Source of the DNA: Mariannaea sp. PMI_226 | Lineage: Eukaryota > Ascomycota > Sordariomycetes > Hypocreales > Nectriaceae | Assembly: GCA_024336345.1 (NCBI GenBank) | Contig: JANFOG010000011.1 | Span: 868,001-932,000, forward strand | DNA length: 64,000 nucleotides | Direction: 5' to 3' | Part shown: positions 1 through 10,971 of the stretch, piece after piece | How positions within the stretch are numbered: the stretch's first letter is position 1 | Layout: every line of letters starts with the position of its first letter | Translations under genes and position numbers: made by a program | Notes under the pieces: model-generated | Told to the model about the DNA's origin: nothing | Database searches by the model: none | What the model saw: only the letters and a program-made list of their open reading frames with translations

Positions 1-310
1 GAAATCGGCGATTAGGGTGGGTCTTCAGCATGACTAAGAACGAGGCAGCAATGTGGCGCAGCATCCCATCACCGCCACTCCTTCCGAGACAAGTTCCAGC
101 CTGATTATTCGGAGCAGTTCGAGCTCCTCTCCTGTAAGGCATCAACTTTCTGCCAACCAGACTCGCTTGCCCCACACCATTGACGACAGCTTCGTGAGCT
201 GCTGCAGCCCCGCTAGTGACGAGCGCATCCAAAGGCCAGCTGCGACTCGACTTCTAACGCCTCCCCTAGAGAACAGCTTCTTTGTGCGATTTCGCCATAC
301 GCTGTTCAAG

Positions 311-1113
311 ATGCCGGTATGTAATCGAATCATAATGCGATCTGCCATTATCCAATTCCTAATTAGCTACCCTTCTATCACTGTCTTGCTACTCCTGGCT
401 CCAGGTCATCGTCTCCTTACTCTAGCTAACCACCGCCTTCTGCTCTGTAGGCATACAACTCCGTCTTCAACTCGGACCCCAACGTCCCTCGCCTGGTCGG
501 CAACTTCCCTCTTCTTCCTCTCCGAACCAAGACCCGCGGCCCTGCCTATCCTCTGCCTGCGCCCTCCCCGCCACTCCCGGCCTTTGAGTCGCCTGACCCT
601 GACAGCGAGAGCTATGATATCCTCGATGAGGTTCTCGCCCTCTTCCGTGCCAACACTTTCTTCCGAAACTTCGAGATCCAGGGCCCCGCCGACCGGCTTC
701 TGGTGTATGGCATCTGGTTCGTTAGTGATTGTCTGACCAAGATCCGACCTTCCGCTTCAGCTCGGGATGCACAGAAGGATGTCATGAACCTCGCCCTCGA
801 TCTCAATTTTGCTATTCCCGGCGACCCAGGCTGGCCCCTTAACCAGGTGCGTGCTTTGATGCATGGAGACCCATCGTCGGAACGTCGGGGACCACAAATT
901 GACCTTGACATGAAGATTGCTGACTTGACTTCTTAGATGTACGAGCCCCCTCGGGATAGGCAAGAAGCTGAGCTGCTCAAGCAGTATATGGCACAAGTCC
1001 GACAGGAGTTGGCTGTTCGTTTATTGGCGCGCGTATATGAGGAGGATGAGGCCAAGCCTAGCAAGTGGTGGTTGAGCTTCACCAAGAGAAAGTTTATGGG
1101 CAAGTCGCTATAG
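311..1113 (+). CDS. ARPC3: Actin-related protein 2/3 complex subunit 3 (p21-Arc)
   Basis: Subunit of the seven-protein Arp2/3 complex, which nucleates branched actin at cortical patches and endocytic sites. Exons by splice signals: 311-316, 451-846, 937-1113 (introns 317-450 and 847-936), summing to 192 aa. The joined protein begins MPAYNSVFNSDPNVPRLVGN and continues through LPLRTKTRGPAY, a long helical region (DILDEVLALFRANTFFRNFEI, then the DRLLVYG block and NLALDLNFAIPGDPGWPLNQ) and ends in KWWLSFTKRKFMGKSL; this is the p21-Arc family along its whole length, and the length is normal. The start is fixed by the family's MPAYxS N-terminus, which needs a first coding exon of only six bases. 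The longer open frame starting at 53 reads across the first intron in the wrong frame and was not used. The gene converges on the Trm6 gene downstream. Confidence 0.95.
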
Positions 1114-1420
1114 ATGATGATAGGGCCGAGAAAGGGAGTCATTCAATACTAGAAGCTATGATTGCACGGGTTGAAGAGCTGGTATAAAGACAAAATCTAT
1201 TTTCTTTTCTCTTGTCTGCATTGTAAGATGCCCCATTATCGGACCTCTCAGTGCTTTTGGCAAGGGGGCTGGGGCAGGTCCAGTCTATTCAAGGGTATTA
1301 TGAGGTGTGTATGTGTGTTTAGTTTGGTGCCCTGACTGACTGCACACATGGTCCTAAATTGTCTTCTTCTAGGTATGATCATAGCCATAAATTTCGTGCT
1401 TTCCTAGCCTTACTTTTCTA
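1114..1420. other. Convergent 3' flank between ARPC3 and TRM6
   Basis: About 300 bases between two stop codons that face each other. It should hold both 3' untranslated regions. No gene, tRNA or repeat is visible. Confidence 0.6.
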
Positions 1421-3169
1421 TTACGATGCAGCCTCCGTTTTTCTTCTCTTGAACTTGCCTCTCGCCTCAACTTTGCCTTCCACAGGGATCGCTCTCCAAC
1501 CTGTGAGTAGGAAGCCATCTGCGCCACCACGACCCATCATGAATGGATGAGTACGTCCAGGTAGAACTTGCCACCTCCTCGCGCGACTGGTCTGGATATT
1601 GACTCCCAGGAGCAGCGTTGGGTTGAGGGGGAATTCGTCGGAGCCCTCCCAGCGTTCTAGCTCCTCCTGTGTTTTGTCTTCGATCTCCGCTGGAGGGTTT
1701 GAGACCCATGCGGCACGTCGCGCGACGCTGAAACAGTCGGCCAGCTGCGTCAATGGCTCAATAGTGGGCGAGTATATAGCAACCGGGGCGCCGCCTGCTA
1801 GAAGTGGTACGGTGTGGCGCACAATGGAAATAGGATCCATGGTGCTGGCGACGGCGAGCCCAGAAAAGGAACCGGCGCGTGTGGTATCAATGACATGGCG
1901 AATACGGGCCCATCGTCTCCGCTTGCGATGATAGTTGCCGCGACGGTTTGTCTTCCAGGAGGCTAGTTCTTCGGGGGTGGCCTCTGGGGGCTTGCTGTTG
2001 TACGCTTCATCATCCTCGGGCGAAAGAAGTTGCAGCCATGAGATGAGCATGAGGTTGGTCGCAAGAGGGTGGTAAGGCTGGGGTTGGTTGGGGTTTGTGC
2101 TGTCGAAGTTAAAGTATTTCAGGAGGGAGAGGTTGGGCTGGGTTTGACCGTGAATAACGGTGATCGTGTTAGTCGAAACATATGGGACATCAAAGTCGCT
2201 CTTTCGAGGAGGTGGTCGCTTTTTTGACTGTTTAGCCGCTTCCGAATTGTCATGGGAACCTTCCTGTTGGCCTTCAACTACAGGAGTGGCGTCAGGTTCT
2301 GTAGGTGCATCCTCCACTGGTTTTTGGTTCAGGATATCCATCCTTTCAGCCATAGAGGCCACCAACAGACCACCAGTGTCATCTACTACCAACCATCTCC
2401 CTCCTTGTGACGCAGCGTTATCTTCGCAGGGAGAACCGCCAAAGTGCACATCCGCCCAGCATGCAGCCAATGCCATCAACTCTTGTCTCATGTCCAAAAT
2501 CCTTGAAGCATCGCGCTCTTCAAGCAACCACTGTGCCAATTGAGGGACGTCCAGTGGGTAGACAGTGAATCGGCGAATATACTTTTTCGTCTTCAACAGC
2601 TTGTATTTGGCAAGAGAGTACTCCGTCTTCTGGTCAATGGCGGTATGCGACAAGAGCAACTTTGCGATCAGCTCCTTGCCAGCAGATGCGCCCTTGCGCT
2701 TCAGCTCCTCAATCTCCTCTGTCTTCAGGGTCTGACGAGCCGAGTCGTCGATGATCTCCCTGTTTGAGCGGATCACGATCTCTCCCTTTTCATCCACAAG
2801 TGCGAGCTCCTCCCCTTCGTCGGGTACGATCACGTCCTCCGGTTCGGCGGTTTCTGCATTTGGATCGGCCAAAATGTCGGCGTTGAGCTCCTTGGCAGAC
2901 ACGACTCGGAGTCGCGAGTAGTTTTCGCCTTCGCGCTTGTCTTGGACCTCCCAGGTGAGGTGGAATGGTCGGTCGATGATGAGGTTTGTCGGGAACGAGC
3001 CATACTTGCCCAGCGAGATGGTTCTGTATTGAAGATTGGGTGAGTTGCTGGCGGCGGCGCAAGCGGTGCGGAAGACTTACGTGTTAGGGATGATCTGTAA
3101 TATTCGCATGGTATCGTTGGGAAGCCGTAAGGCAACCCATTGATTGGGCAGAATTGTCTCCGGCACCAT
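1421..3169 (-). CDS. TRM6: tRNA (adenine-58-N1)-methyltransferase non-catalytic subunit Trm6/Gcd10
   Basis: Non-catalytic partner of Trm61; the complex makes m1A58 in the T-loop of tRNAs, notably initiator tRNA-Met, in the nucleus. Exons 3169-3081 and 3023-1421 flank a 57-nt intron (3024-3080), giving 563 aa. Family hallmarks seen: N-terminal MVPETILPNQWVALRLPND, then TISLGKYGSFPTNLIIDRPF, and the block around residues 162-183 with KTEYS...KYIRRF, the Gcd10 signature. An acidic linker lies near residues 80-110, a Lys/Pro-rich variable stretch (about 270-310) follows the central part, and the C-terminus is basic (FKRRK). Without the short first exon the frame would start at an internal Met (2902) and lose the first 70 conserved residues, so the two-exon model is preferred. 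The gene converges on ARPC3. Confidence 0.93.
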
Positions 3170-3635
3170 TTTGATCTTGCTGTTTGAGGAAGATCAAGGT
3201 GTGATGCAAGTATGTGCTGTATGATGGAAAAAAACTAAAGATGCCTTATCTCGGAGAGCCCCGCTATCGCGTCCCCACATTACCTTACCTAGTTGCAGCC
3301 CATCATGATCACCAACTCTAGAAGTTACCTACGATGGCCTATTGCACTGATCGACTTCAGAAACAGATGTGTTTTGAGTATGGTGTTCCTGGTTTGTCAT
3401 ACTGATGCTTGACGTGTAGACATCACGAAACCATTTATTTCATGCGATTTGATTAGTATTATCTTGTTGAAATACTGCGGGTCTACAAGATCTCTGCTCA
3501 CTATGCCAAACCCTCACTAACATTGCGAGGCGAGGAACCGAAGCCCTTTCAAATTCACACTTGAAGGCCATGAGAGGCATTTTCTCTCTATGGTACATTG
3601 TGCCCATGGTACATGGTGTCTCTCCCAAGGAGTTC
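3170..3635. other. Intergenic: Trm6 promoter side and 3' flank of the monooxygenase
   Basis: Both flanking genes are on the minus strand, so this stretch holds the 5' region of Trm6 and the 3' untranslated region of the flavin monooxygenase. I see no gene or repeat in it. Confidence 0.5.
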
Positions 3636-5779
3636 TCAATTATTGGACGAATCCAGCCCCTTCTTAGTTATGGGTGCACTTCCGAAAAGCTTCAAATTAA
3701 TGAAGCAATCGCGGACCCAATCCCCTGCATAGAGCATCATGCTCATCAAGCCAAAGACAACAAATGGGATAATGGTGTAAGTGAAGAGATCTAGGTTTAA
3801 AAAAAAAAAGTCAGCTAGACAAAAAAACCTGGAGAGAAATTGGAAAGTCGTTTAGTTCCCAACTTACAGACGTAGCCACCAGATCGCTTGACGACGTTGA
3901 ATAATTCATTGCTCATTATCTCCTCTGCGCCTTGTTCCCATTTCCACGGCCCAACCAAACGAAATTTAGTGTTGAAGTTGGATCCCATAGACCATGTAAA
4001 GAAGATTTTCCAGCCCTTCCCCATCATGTAGGTCATCTTGGGAGCTCCACCGATATCAAGCGCCAGCTGGTAGGCATAACTCTCGTGATCAACAGCTCGC
4101 TTAGTGTTGAAGAAGTCATAGCCTTGACGAGGATGAAGCTCATAGTCCAAGTCGTACTGTTCTAACGCGTTTGGGTCTCGAGAAATCAGGAGTTTATCTG
4201 GAAGCTGCTCCTGTAGAAGGTGTAAAACCCAGAATTGAGCCTGAAGTTCAGCAAGGGGTGGAATTGCACCTAAATCATGGGTCAATAATGCGCCTAACAA
4301 CAAGAGATGCACATTTATGGGAAGTTACCAATTGAAGGACGAATAAAGCCGATAAATCCCACCGTAATATCCCCTTCTTTGTAAATTCCTCTCACATTTG
4401 CGTGAGAGACATCGGAATACCCTGCGCTGAGAAATGAGAATGCTCGAGTGTATCCGGTTGCGAACACGATCAAGTCGGCCTTCAGTTTGCCTTCTCCAGC
4501 CTGATCGCATGGGATATCCCCAGCGGGGAAGCGCATATGGCCATCATCATCAATCTGTGTAGGCCAACTACGAACATCAATCCTTTTGCCAGTGGTTTCG
4601 ATAATTGGGACTTGAAGAAGCGAGCCTCGAAGGCGATTGACCCAAGAACCTGATCTCTGGCCCAGATTCATATATGGTAGGGCCCGGTCAGATTTGACCA
4701 GCATAACTAATAATATCACACCATGTTAGTGCTTCTGCTAACCTTGAAAGAAAAGACATACTTGAATCCATATACTTCCGGCCGGGACTCATCTGGCCAA
4801 CCCACTGGTCGGGGCCCTCCTCAGTGCCTGAAATGAGCCAGTGCATACTTTTAATCCATCGATCGTAGTAAGCCCAAAGAAGCTGGCTCCGCTGTAAGGT
4901 AGGGTGGACATAGGCTGTGTCAAAGAGGCTGGCCACCGAAGTATCAACTGGTTTATTCGGGCGAACACTGGATTTTCTCTTCGGATTGTAGATCGACTGG
5001 GGACTTGGGATAATCTATAATTAACAAGTTAGTCAGTTGCGAGAGGAGTTGGTGGGTGTCCATACCTTAGGCGCGCAAAAGAAGCCATCGCGGTGACAAA
5101 GTGTCACGGATCTTGTCTTGGAAGTTACAGCCAGGTGGGCAAGATCCATGGCAGTCTCGCCAGCTCCCATAATTATGACATTCTTATCTACGCCGAATTG
5201 GGCCCGAGATTTCAGCTGGCAAGCGTGGAGAACAGTTGGAACCCGATCGATTCCTTTGATGTCCGGAATAACAGGATTGACGTTGATACCCGAGCATATC
5301 GCTACAGCATCGCAACTCCACAGAGAAAGGCCATCTTTCTTTCTCAAGGTCAGAATGTGTCCTCGTCCATTTGGCCCTCGTCGAACATTCTCTACTCGAG
5401 TTTGACATTCTATAAAAGGCCAGAGATTGAAGAATGATGCATAGAGTCTGAGATACTCGACGTACAATTCCGGGGTCACAAAGTCGGGCGCGCTGTCGGG
5501 AAACCGGAAATCAGAAAACGCTGTTAGGTATTTGGAAGAGACAAGCTTGACAGATGCAAAGATTAGCCTGTGACTTGGGAACTCGAAAAGAAAGATGAAG
5601 GGGGGGAATTCTACCTCAGCGCTCTCATACACGCGATAAACGAAGGTGCCCCCAATTTCCGATTCAGCTTCAAAAAGCCGAACCTCAATAGGTTTAATTG
5701 GAAAGAACTTGTGGGCTTCGACAAGGAACTTGAGAGTTGTTAACCCGGCGGGACCTCCGCCAATGACGGCGACTTTCAT
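3636..5779 (-). CDS. Flavin-containing monooxygenase with C-terminal membrane anchor
   Basis: FAD/NADPH-dependent monooxygenase (FMO-like) that should oxygenate a soft nucleophile (N, S) or a ketone; the substrate is unknown. Six exons by splice signals: 5779-5615, 5545-5066, 5014-4762, 4706-4329, 4269-3868, 3790-3636; introns of 69, 51, 55, 59 and 77 nt; total 610 aa. Seen: FAD Rossmann motif GGGPAG at residues 7-12, an acidic residue after the second strand (VRLFEAES), NADPH motif GAGETA near 182-187, and FATGYT near 381-386, the FMO/NMO signature. The end carries a hydrophobic segment (LFTYTIIPFVVFGLMSMMLY), a probable ER-type anchor as in animal FMOs. The 69-nt first intron is a multiple of three and has no stop, so retention would add 23 residues; removal restores the family sequence (YESAELVSSKYLTAFSDFRFP). 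No biosynthetic neighbours are visible. Confidence 0.88.
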
Positions 5780-7736
5780 GGTGTTTATCGCGACTCAGAG
5801 TAGTATTCTCTTCTTGATTAGTTTTGAAGTGACAAAGTATGATGAGAATTACCTAATAAAAGTGATGGAAGAGATGAATGGGACTGGGGAGGCTGCCATC
5901 TACTTGTGGAGGGCTTTCATTTAAGTAGGGCACAGCCAGCTCAAATATAGACAAACATTCGGACGGCAACGACTGTAATCTGGCGAACGGAAACGGGTGT
6001 TCAAGGCGCAAACATGACAATTCGCAACAAACAAGCGAGCAAGGTCGGACGCCACGTTACATCTTCCTCTCACTGAGTGACATGGTGAGATCTTCTGCAT
6101 GTGATATCGTGTCTATCGTGAATATAGGTGTTTCATCGACACAATCTATGTGAATCCCCCTATCACAAGGGAATCCGATATCCGGTGTTTGTTTTCATCT
6201 CCCTCTGTAATCGTCATGGGGTGCTCCTCTCCGTCCTGTTCTCACTATCATCTCTCGATATTTTATAAATACTACACAGGTTTGCCCCCCTACAATGTAG
6301 GTGAGTAAAGTAGGTAGCGACTCTAGTTCGAAATGAGAGCCGGAAGGCAGCAAAAAGGTTCAGTTTCCCGTGTTTGTAACGTACTATGTGAGGCCAAGAA
6401 CAAGACTTAGCCAACTCATCCAGTGCTTCCCGTCTGTTATCTTCTTACATTACTGCGACGCGTTTCAGTCATAGTCACAATTACCACTATAGCTGCGAGT
6501 GCTAATTGTGCTAAAGACAGACTCTACAGCCATGTGACACACCATTCGGCTGCACTGCCTCTCATATTAGCCTTTGCCCGTCCATTACGGGACGGTGACT
6601 TCGCCGGTCCGGGTCGTCCATGCGATCCGACCACTTGTTTGCCTTGCTGCCCAGCCTGATCAAGCAGCTATTAGATTCCGAAGAAGCTAGCCACGCTGGA
6701 GTTCAGCCTCCCCTGCCCCTGCTACTCATGGTCTACAAGTTGTTGAGTAGACAACCATAGTCATCACAACCACCAACCTTCCGCTAACCCGTCATCACGA
6801 TTTCTTCACTGCCAGCACTAGTCGACAAGCATGCCAAAAGAAGGCCCGATCTAGCTACTCTGCTCATCATTGACGAGGCTAAATATTTCCCAGCTTCCCT
6901 GGAGTAGCCTCAACCAGAGAAGTTGTTACTTCACATCAATGTTGAAGCTATGCATGGTTAACTTTGATCTACCAATGCAAGCCTTTTAGAGCTGCATGTT
7001 CCCGCAGGGCCGCGGCCAGGGCAACAAAATACGGCCCATCGGACCATCGCTAATAGAATCTGGGTGGTCGGCCAACATCCCCCAGCCGTGGTTACCAAGG
7101 CCAAACTGAATCCGAGGGATTTTGATACCATAACTCCTCCACCCCAATATAAGCTTGACTTTGGTGCGGAAAGGTCCGGAGCGTGGACATCAAATAACCA
7201 CCAATCCTGCATAGAGATTATTCAATGAATCATAACTCTGGTTCCTCTTTCACTAAACGACTATTATTTTTAATCTATATTTGTCAAAGGCCAGGAAAAA
7301 CTTGTGATTAGAAGACAGCAGTCAGTATGTCCATCTCAACATTTACTTCATCTATGACCAGCCGACCTATTCATCCTGCAGATTCATTCAGCCTCATTCA
7401 TACTCTAAGAGCAGTCTTTCATGAAGAATATATCACCTGGAGACTTGTTTGGTCGTCATTAAGACTAGATTGACTTCATAATAACATATGTTACTAGTCC
7501 CAACTATAGATTTTACCCCATTCATTAACAACTTTCTATCGAGCTCGCAGAGAATAACGTTTCCCAGCCATCTTCTTGCCTGTAACTTGAGCAACTTCAT
7601 ATCAACAAACAAGTGTTGTTGGGTTGCGAATTTCGAATATAAAATGTCGGCTTCCTCGACGATGGATTTTTGGATCAAATCAACAACAACAACACTCGCT
7701 TTTCATTCATTCGTTTTTACCATCTGAGGAACCAAG
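5780..7736. other. Divergent intergenic region between the monooxygenase and the His-rich gene
   Basis: Two genes point away from each other here, so both promoters are inside. Short open frames (for example near 6423-6659 and 6958-7212) look random. The 5' leader of the downstream gene has a TATA-like ATATAAAAT at about 7639 and a run of AACAAC repeats just before 7700. Nothing else is supported. Confidence 0.5.
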
Positions 7737-10018
7737 ATGAAAGGTGCTCTCTTCACCGCCCTCCAGGGTGCTCTCGGGGCTATGGCCTACGAGAAGTACG
7801 CTTACTTCGATCGTCATGGAAGACATGGCGATTGCCATAGTCTTGACGGCTGCGGCAAGGTCGGCAAAGGCAACTGGGTCCCCGATCCAACTACCATTGT
7901 CTTCCCCTCTGACCATTACCGTCATGGCCACCATTGGGATCTCTGCGTTGGCAGCCATCACTGCAGCCCCAGGGACACCCTTGGAAGGGTTTACTTTGGC
8001 TTCAAGGATGATGCACTTGTCTTGGACTTTGAGCGCATTGATCGTTTCAAGTACGAAGACGTGGTCATCCACATCCAGCGTGAGGGGCCACCCAACGAGC
8101 ACTCCCCCGTCTACAGCATCAACGGTGGACAGTGCATCCCCACGAAGGACTGCAAGGAGGTCAAGTGCCACATTCCTTACTTCTCCCTGACCGATGGCGG
8201 TGGCCACAAGGAGATGTGCCCCATCGATGGACGAGGCTCCTGGATCTTCTACATCCAGATCGAGGTCATCATCTCGCATCACCACAGGCGATATGAGCTC
8301 TATAACCGTGGAGCCAAGCACGATGTCTGCTGGTTCGACTTCTCCTACTGCTGCACTGAATGCCCCGACTGCAAGCCTGAGTATGTCCGCTCACCAGTTG
8401 ATCGTTCTTGATAATGTGGCTCGGCTAACTATCATTCATCCAGTTGCCATGGCCACCATTGCCACCATCGCCACAGGAAGCTTGAGCATAAGCGAGATGA
8501 TGTTGATGTTGATGTTGATGTTATTGATGATACGTAAGTATAACCCCTTATTCGAGTGAATCTGAGGCTTCAGCACTGTTACCTTACATCCTCCTCTACA
8601 CCCTTCCCCGCAGATATTCGACGGAGTTTGGTTTCCACCTGTAGCCAATCCGAGTTTCAAATTGCTCAGCTCTGCAATGAAACCAAGAAACAGGATTCCA
8701 CAAGCACCTTACACCCTACCCCTCCAAATAATTGTCAGGTTCTAACATGGGTTTACTCTTTTAGAACCGAGTCCGGCCGCCGCGGCAAGAAGTAAGCAAG
8801 CACTTTCTAGGTTGCCCCTCAGCCTTGCTAATGTGTCATCAGTGACGTTGATAGGGTCTATCACCACCACTGTCATGAGCACAATCATTGCAAGGGGCGA
8901 CCGTAGGTAGAACCTCACTCTATCGCAAAGTTCGGCAAGCTAACTAAGCGCAAAGATGCCAGAAGATTGGTAATGGAGTCAATAGAGGTGATGATGATGG
9001 CTTCAATGACAGGGATGATGATGGCTACAACAACAGAGGTGATGATGATGATGATGATAATGATAGGGACCGCGATGGCAACGACAACGACAACGACAAC
9101 GATGATGACGACGATGATGATGACGATAACGTCAAGAACTATCGTGTTACTGTTGCCGAACAAGAAAACCGCTCTGATAGAAACAGGCTTGCTGCTCGCA
9201 GCGACGTCGTAGAGCGAGGCTGCTACGACGACAAGTGCCGCCATCATGATCACCATGGCCACCATCACCACGACCATCATCACCACGGCCATCATCATGG
9301 CCATCATCACCACCACCACCACGGCCACCACCATCATCATCATGGCCACCACCACCACCACCATGCCAATCACCATCACGGCCATCACCATCATCACCAT
9401 GGTCACCACCACCATGGTCACCACCAGCACGGCCACCACCACCATCATGAACATCATGACCAGCACCACCACGGACACCATCACCACCACCATGGCCACA
9501 AGAAGGAGTGTGATGGCGTTGTTGTTGCTGCTTGGGGCAACGATGGTCGCTCGGCTCATTCTCTGTCGGAACTTGCCCACCACACCCATCCTAACACCTG
9601 CCACAACCACCCCGGATACTTCTTGCGATACTGCCGAGCTGATCTCGAGGCTACCGTGTCAGGCGTCCTTGGCCATGATCACGAGGTCTATGGCAAATTT
9701 GTCATCGAGCTTGATAAGAACCGCCGTGATGCTGAGATTCTCGTCGCCGTTGAGGTTGAGAACAGGCACAAGCACGTTGTCACCGAGATTGCTGTCTTCA
9801 TCGGTTGCGATGGTGGCTGCGACTCCCACGAGCGCCCCAACATCTGCCTTCCTTCAACCTACGAGACTGTTGCTGTCGAAGAGAAGGGCTTCGGCAACCT
9901 CGATCTTGTCGTCAAGGACAAGTTCCACTGCAACGGCGACTACTTCATCGCCATCTTCGTCGAGATCTGTCGCATCGACGACCGCAACGACTGCCACAAG
10001 TGCAAGGCACACCTCTAA
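7737..10018 (+). CDS. Unrecognised secreted-type protein with Asp-rich and extreme His-rich tracts
   Basis: I do not recognise a family. Five exons fit GT-AG signals and frame: 7737-8380, 8444-8533, 8765-8791, 8843-8902, 8956-10018, giving 627 aa. Residues 1-17 (MKGALFTALQGALGAMA) look like a short signal peptide. Residues about 25-213 form a Cys/His-containing domain ending in CCTECPDC. The middle has a His/Cys patch (HGHHCHHRHRK), a Val-Asp repeat, an Asp/Asn tract (about 283-335), then 86 residues (370-455) of which 67 are His by my count, mostly as HHHHG units. Residues 460-627 are a second Cys-bearing domain with alternating hydrophobic strands, perhaps related to the first: both end in a strand-rich block following a CHI/FHC-type Cys-His pair. 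His and Asp tracts suggest binding of Zn, Ni, Cu or Ca (inference). Exon 3 (27 nt) and the 231-nt intron before it are the weakest part. The anti-sense poly-Val/Met open frame over the repeats is a shadow. Confidence 0.7.
8985..9140 (+). repeat. GAT/GAC trinucleotide tract inside exon 5 of the His-rich gene
   Basis: A run of GAT, GAC and AAC codons, read in the coding frame as Asp/Asn-rich sequence. It is imperfect, so it is partly codon-shuffled, which argues for selection on the protein rather than a fresh microsatellite. Confidence 0.7.
9242..9499 (+). repeat. CAY-rich histidine repeat tract
   Basis: 86 codons, 67 of them CAT or CAC by my count, broken by single Gly (GGC/GGT/GGA), Asp, Gln, Glu, Ala or Asn codons. 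The CAT/CAC mixture is irregular, unlike a pure slipped microsatellite. Encodes the His-rich centre of the preceding gene. Confidence 0.85.
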
Positions 10019-10877
10019 GCAGCATCATGAGCTCTTAGAAAAGCGCAGATGGCCATTAGTTGGTCTTTTTGGGAGCGCTTGTATGTCACATACTGACCTC
10101 TGGAAATTATGATGGCAATATAAGGACCCCGAATGGAAAAAGGAGGGGTGAGCGTACGAGGCTATCATTTCGAACTAGATAGTTAAGCTTATTTAATTAG
10201 AGTACCATTTCCTCTAAATCCTTGACAGATTGCTTTATGTACTTGATGAAATGCCTAAAACCAGCCACGGAGGTACTCCTACAGAGCGATTATTGATGGA
10301 TCTAGGGACTCTAAGGACTAACTCTTACATCTCTTTGTTTCCATCTGTCCATAGATAGGGTAGACATGGTTGAAAGAGTTTGTTTGTAGCACAATATATG
10401 AGTGAGTCTATACTGGATTCTAAAGTCTTTGTGGAAGTAAGGAATGAAATCAACTCCGTCAGGTATATCTGCCAGATGAGTCAACCCTAGGCCCAAAAAG
10501 TCTGCTCAGACTCAACCCTTCATAGCAACGCAAGAGCTGGTAGATTCCGCCACGACTCTCAAGAGGTCCATTAGACTTGCCTGATATGACCGTATTGACT
10601 TGTTTTATATAGGAGATTAATGTAAATATCATTCAGTGAGTATAATCTTGTGATGGCAAGCTGACAATTACCACCAGCATGTTTCCCCCGCCGTTAATTC
10701 GAATCTTCTATTTGCAGGTACATCACTAAGGACTATAATGTACTCAATCAAACCCGTAAACTATGACCAAGGTCGCACTAAGACAAGAAACCCTAGGTGC
10801 CAGCAGAAGACGTTGCGCTGGTGGCCGACGTAAGCTAATGCTGTATATATGATAATAGGGTCGACTCCAATATCGAA
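10019..10877. other. Intergenic: His-rich gene 3' flank to tRNA-Gly
   Basis: Contains the 3' untranslated region of the His-rich gene. The rest is AT-leaning with no credible coding frame or repeat. Confidence 0.5.
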
Positions 10878-10959
10878 GCGTGATTGGTTTAGTGGTAAAA
10901 TTCTCCGTTGCCATTCGAGCAACGTCGGGGAGCCCTGGGTTCGATTCCCAGATCACGCA
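10878..10959 (+). tRNA. tRNA-Gly(GCC), intron-containing, copy 1
   Basis: The 7-bp acceptor stem GCGTGAT/ATCACGC is perfect, the discriminator is A at 10959, and the T arm is CTGGG-TTCGATT-CCCAG. The A-box-like TGGTTTAGTGG lies in the D arm. The anticodon stem CTCCG/CGGGG encloses TTGCCA, so the anticodon is GCC, followed by an 11-nt intron (TTCGAGCAACG) in the canonical place one base after the anticodon. Spliced length is 71 nt, normal for tRNA-Gly. A T-run at 10965-10971 is a good Pol III terminator. Confidence 0.95.
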
Positions 10960-10964
10960 TTAAA

Positions 10965-10971
10965 TTTTTTT
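10965..10971 (+). terminator. Pol III T-run terminator of tRNA-Gly copy 1
   Basis: Seven consecutive T residues five bases after the discriminator base, followed by more T-rich sequence. Confidence 0.7.

Noticed and set aside
53..736. 227-codon plus-strand frame
   Set aside because: It reads through the ARPC3 first intron in another frame and has no family features.
3636..5779. Idea of a biosynthetic cluster around the flavin monooxygenase and the LaeA-like methyltransferase
   Set aside because: They are over 40 kb apart with housekeeping genes between and no core synthase, so no cluster is supported.
8915..9610. Minus-strand frame rich in Val and Met
   Set aside because: It is the exact antisense of the CAY-rich histidine tract; the sequence is a by-product of the His codons.
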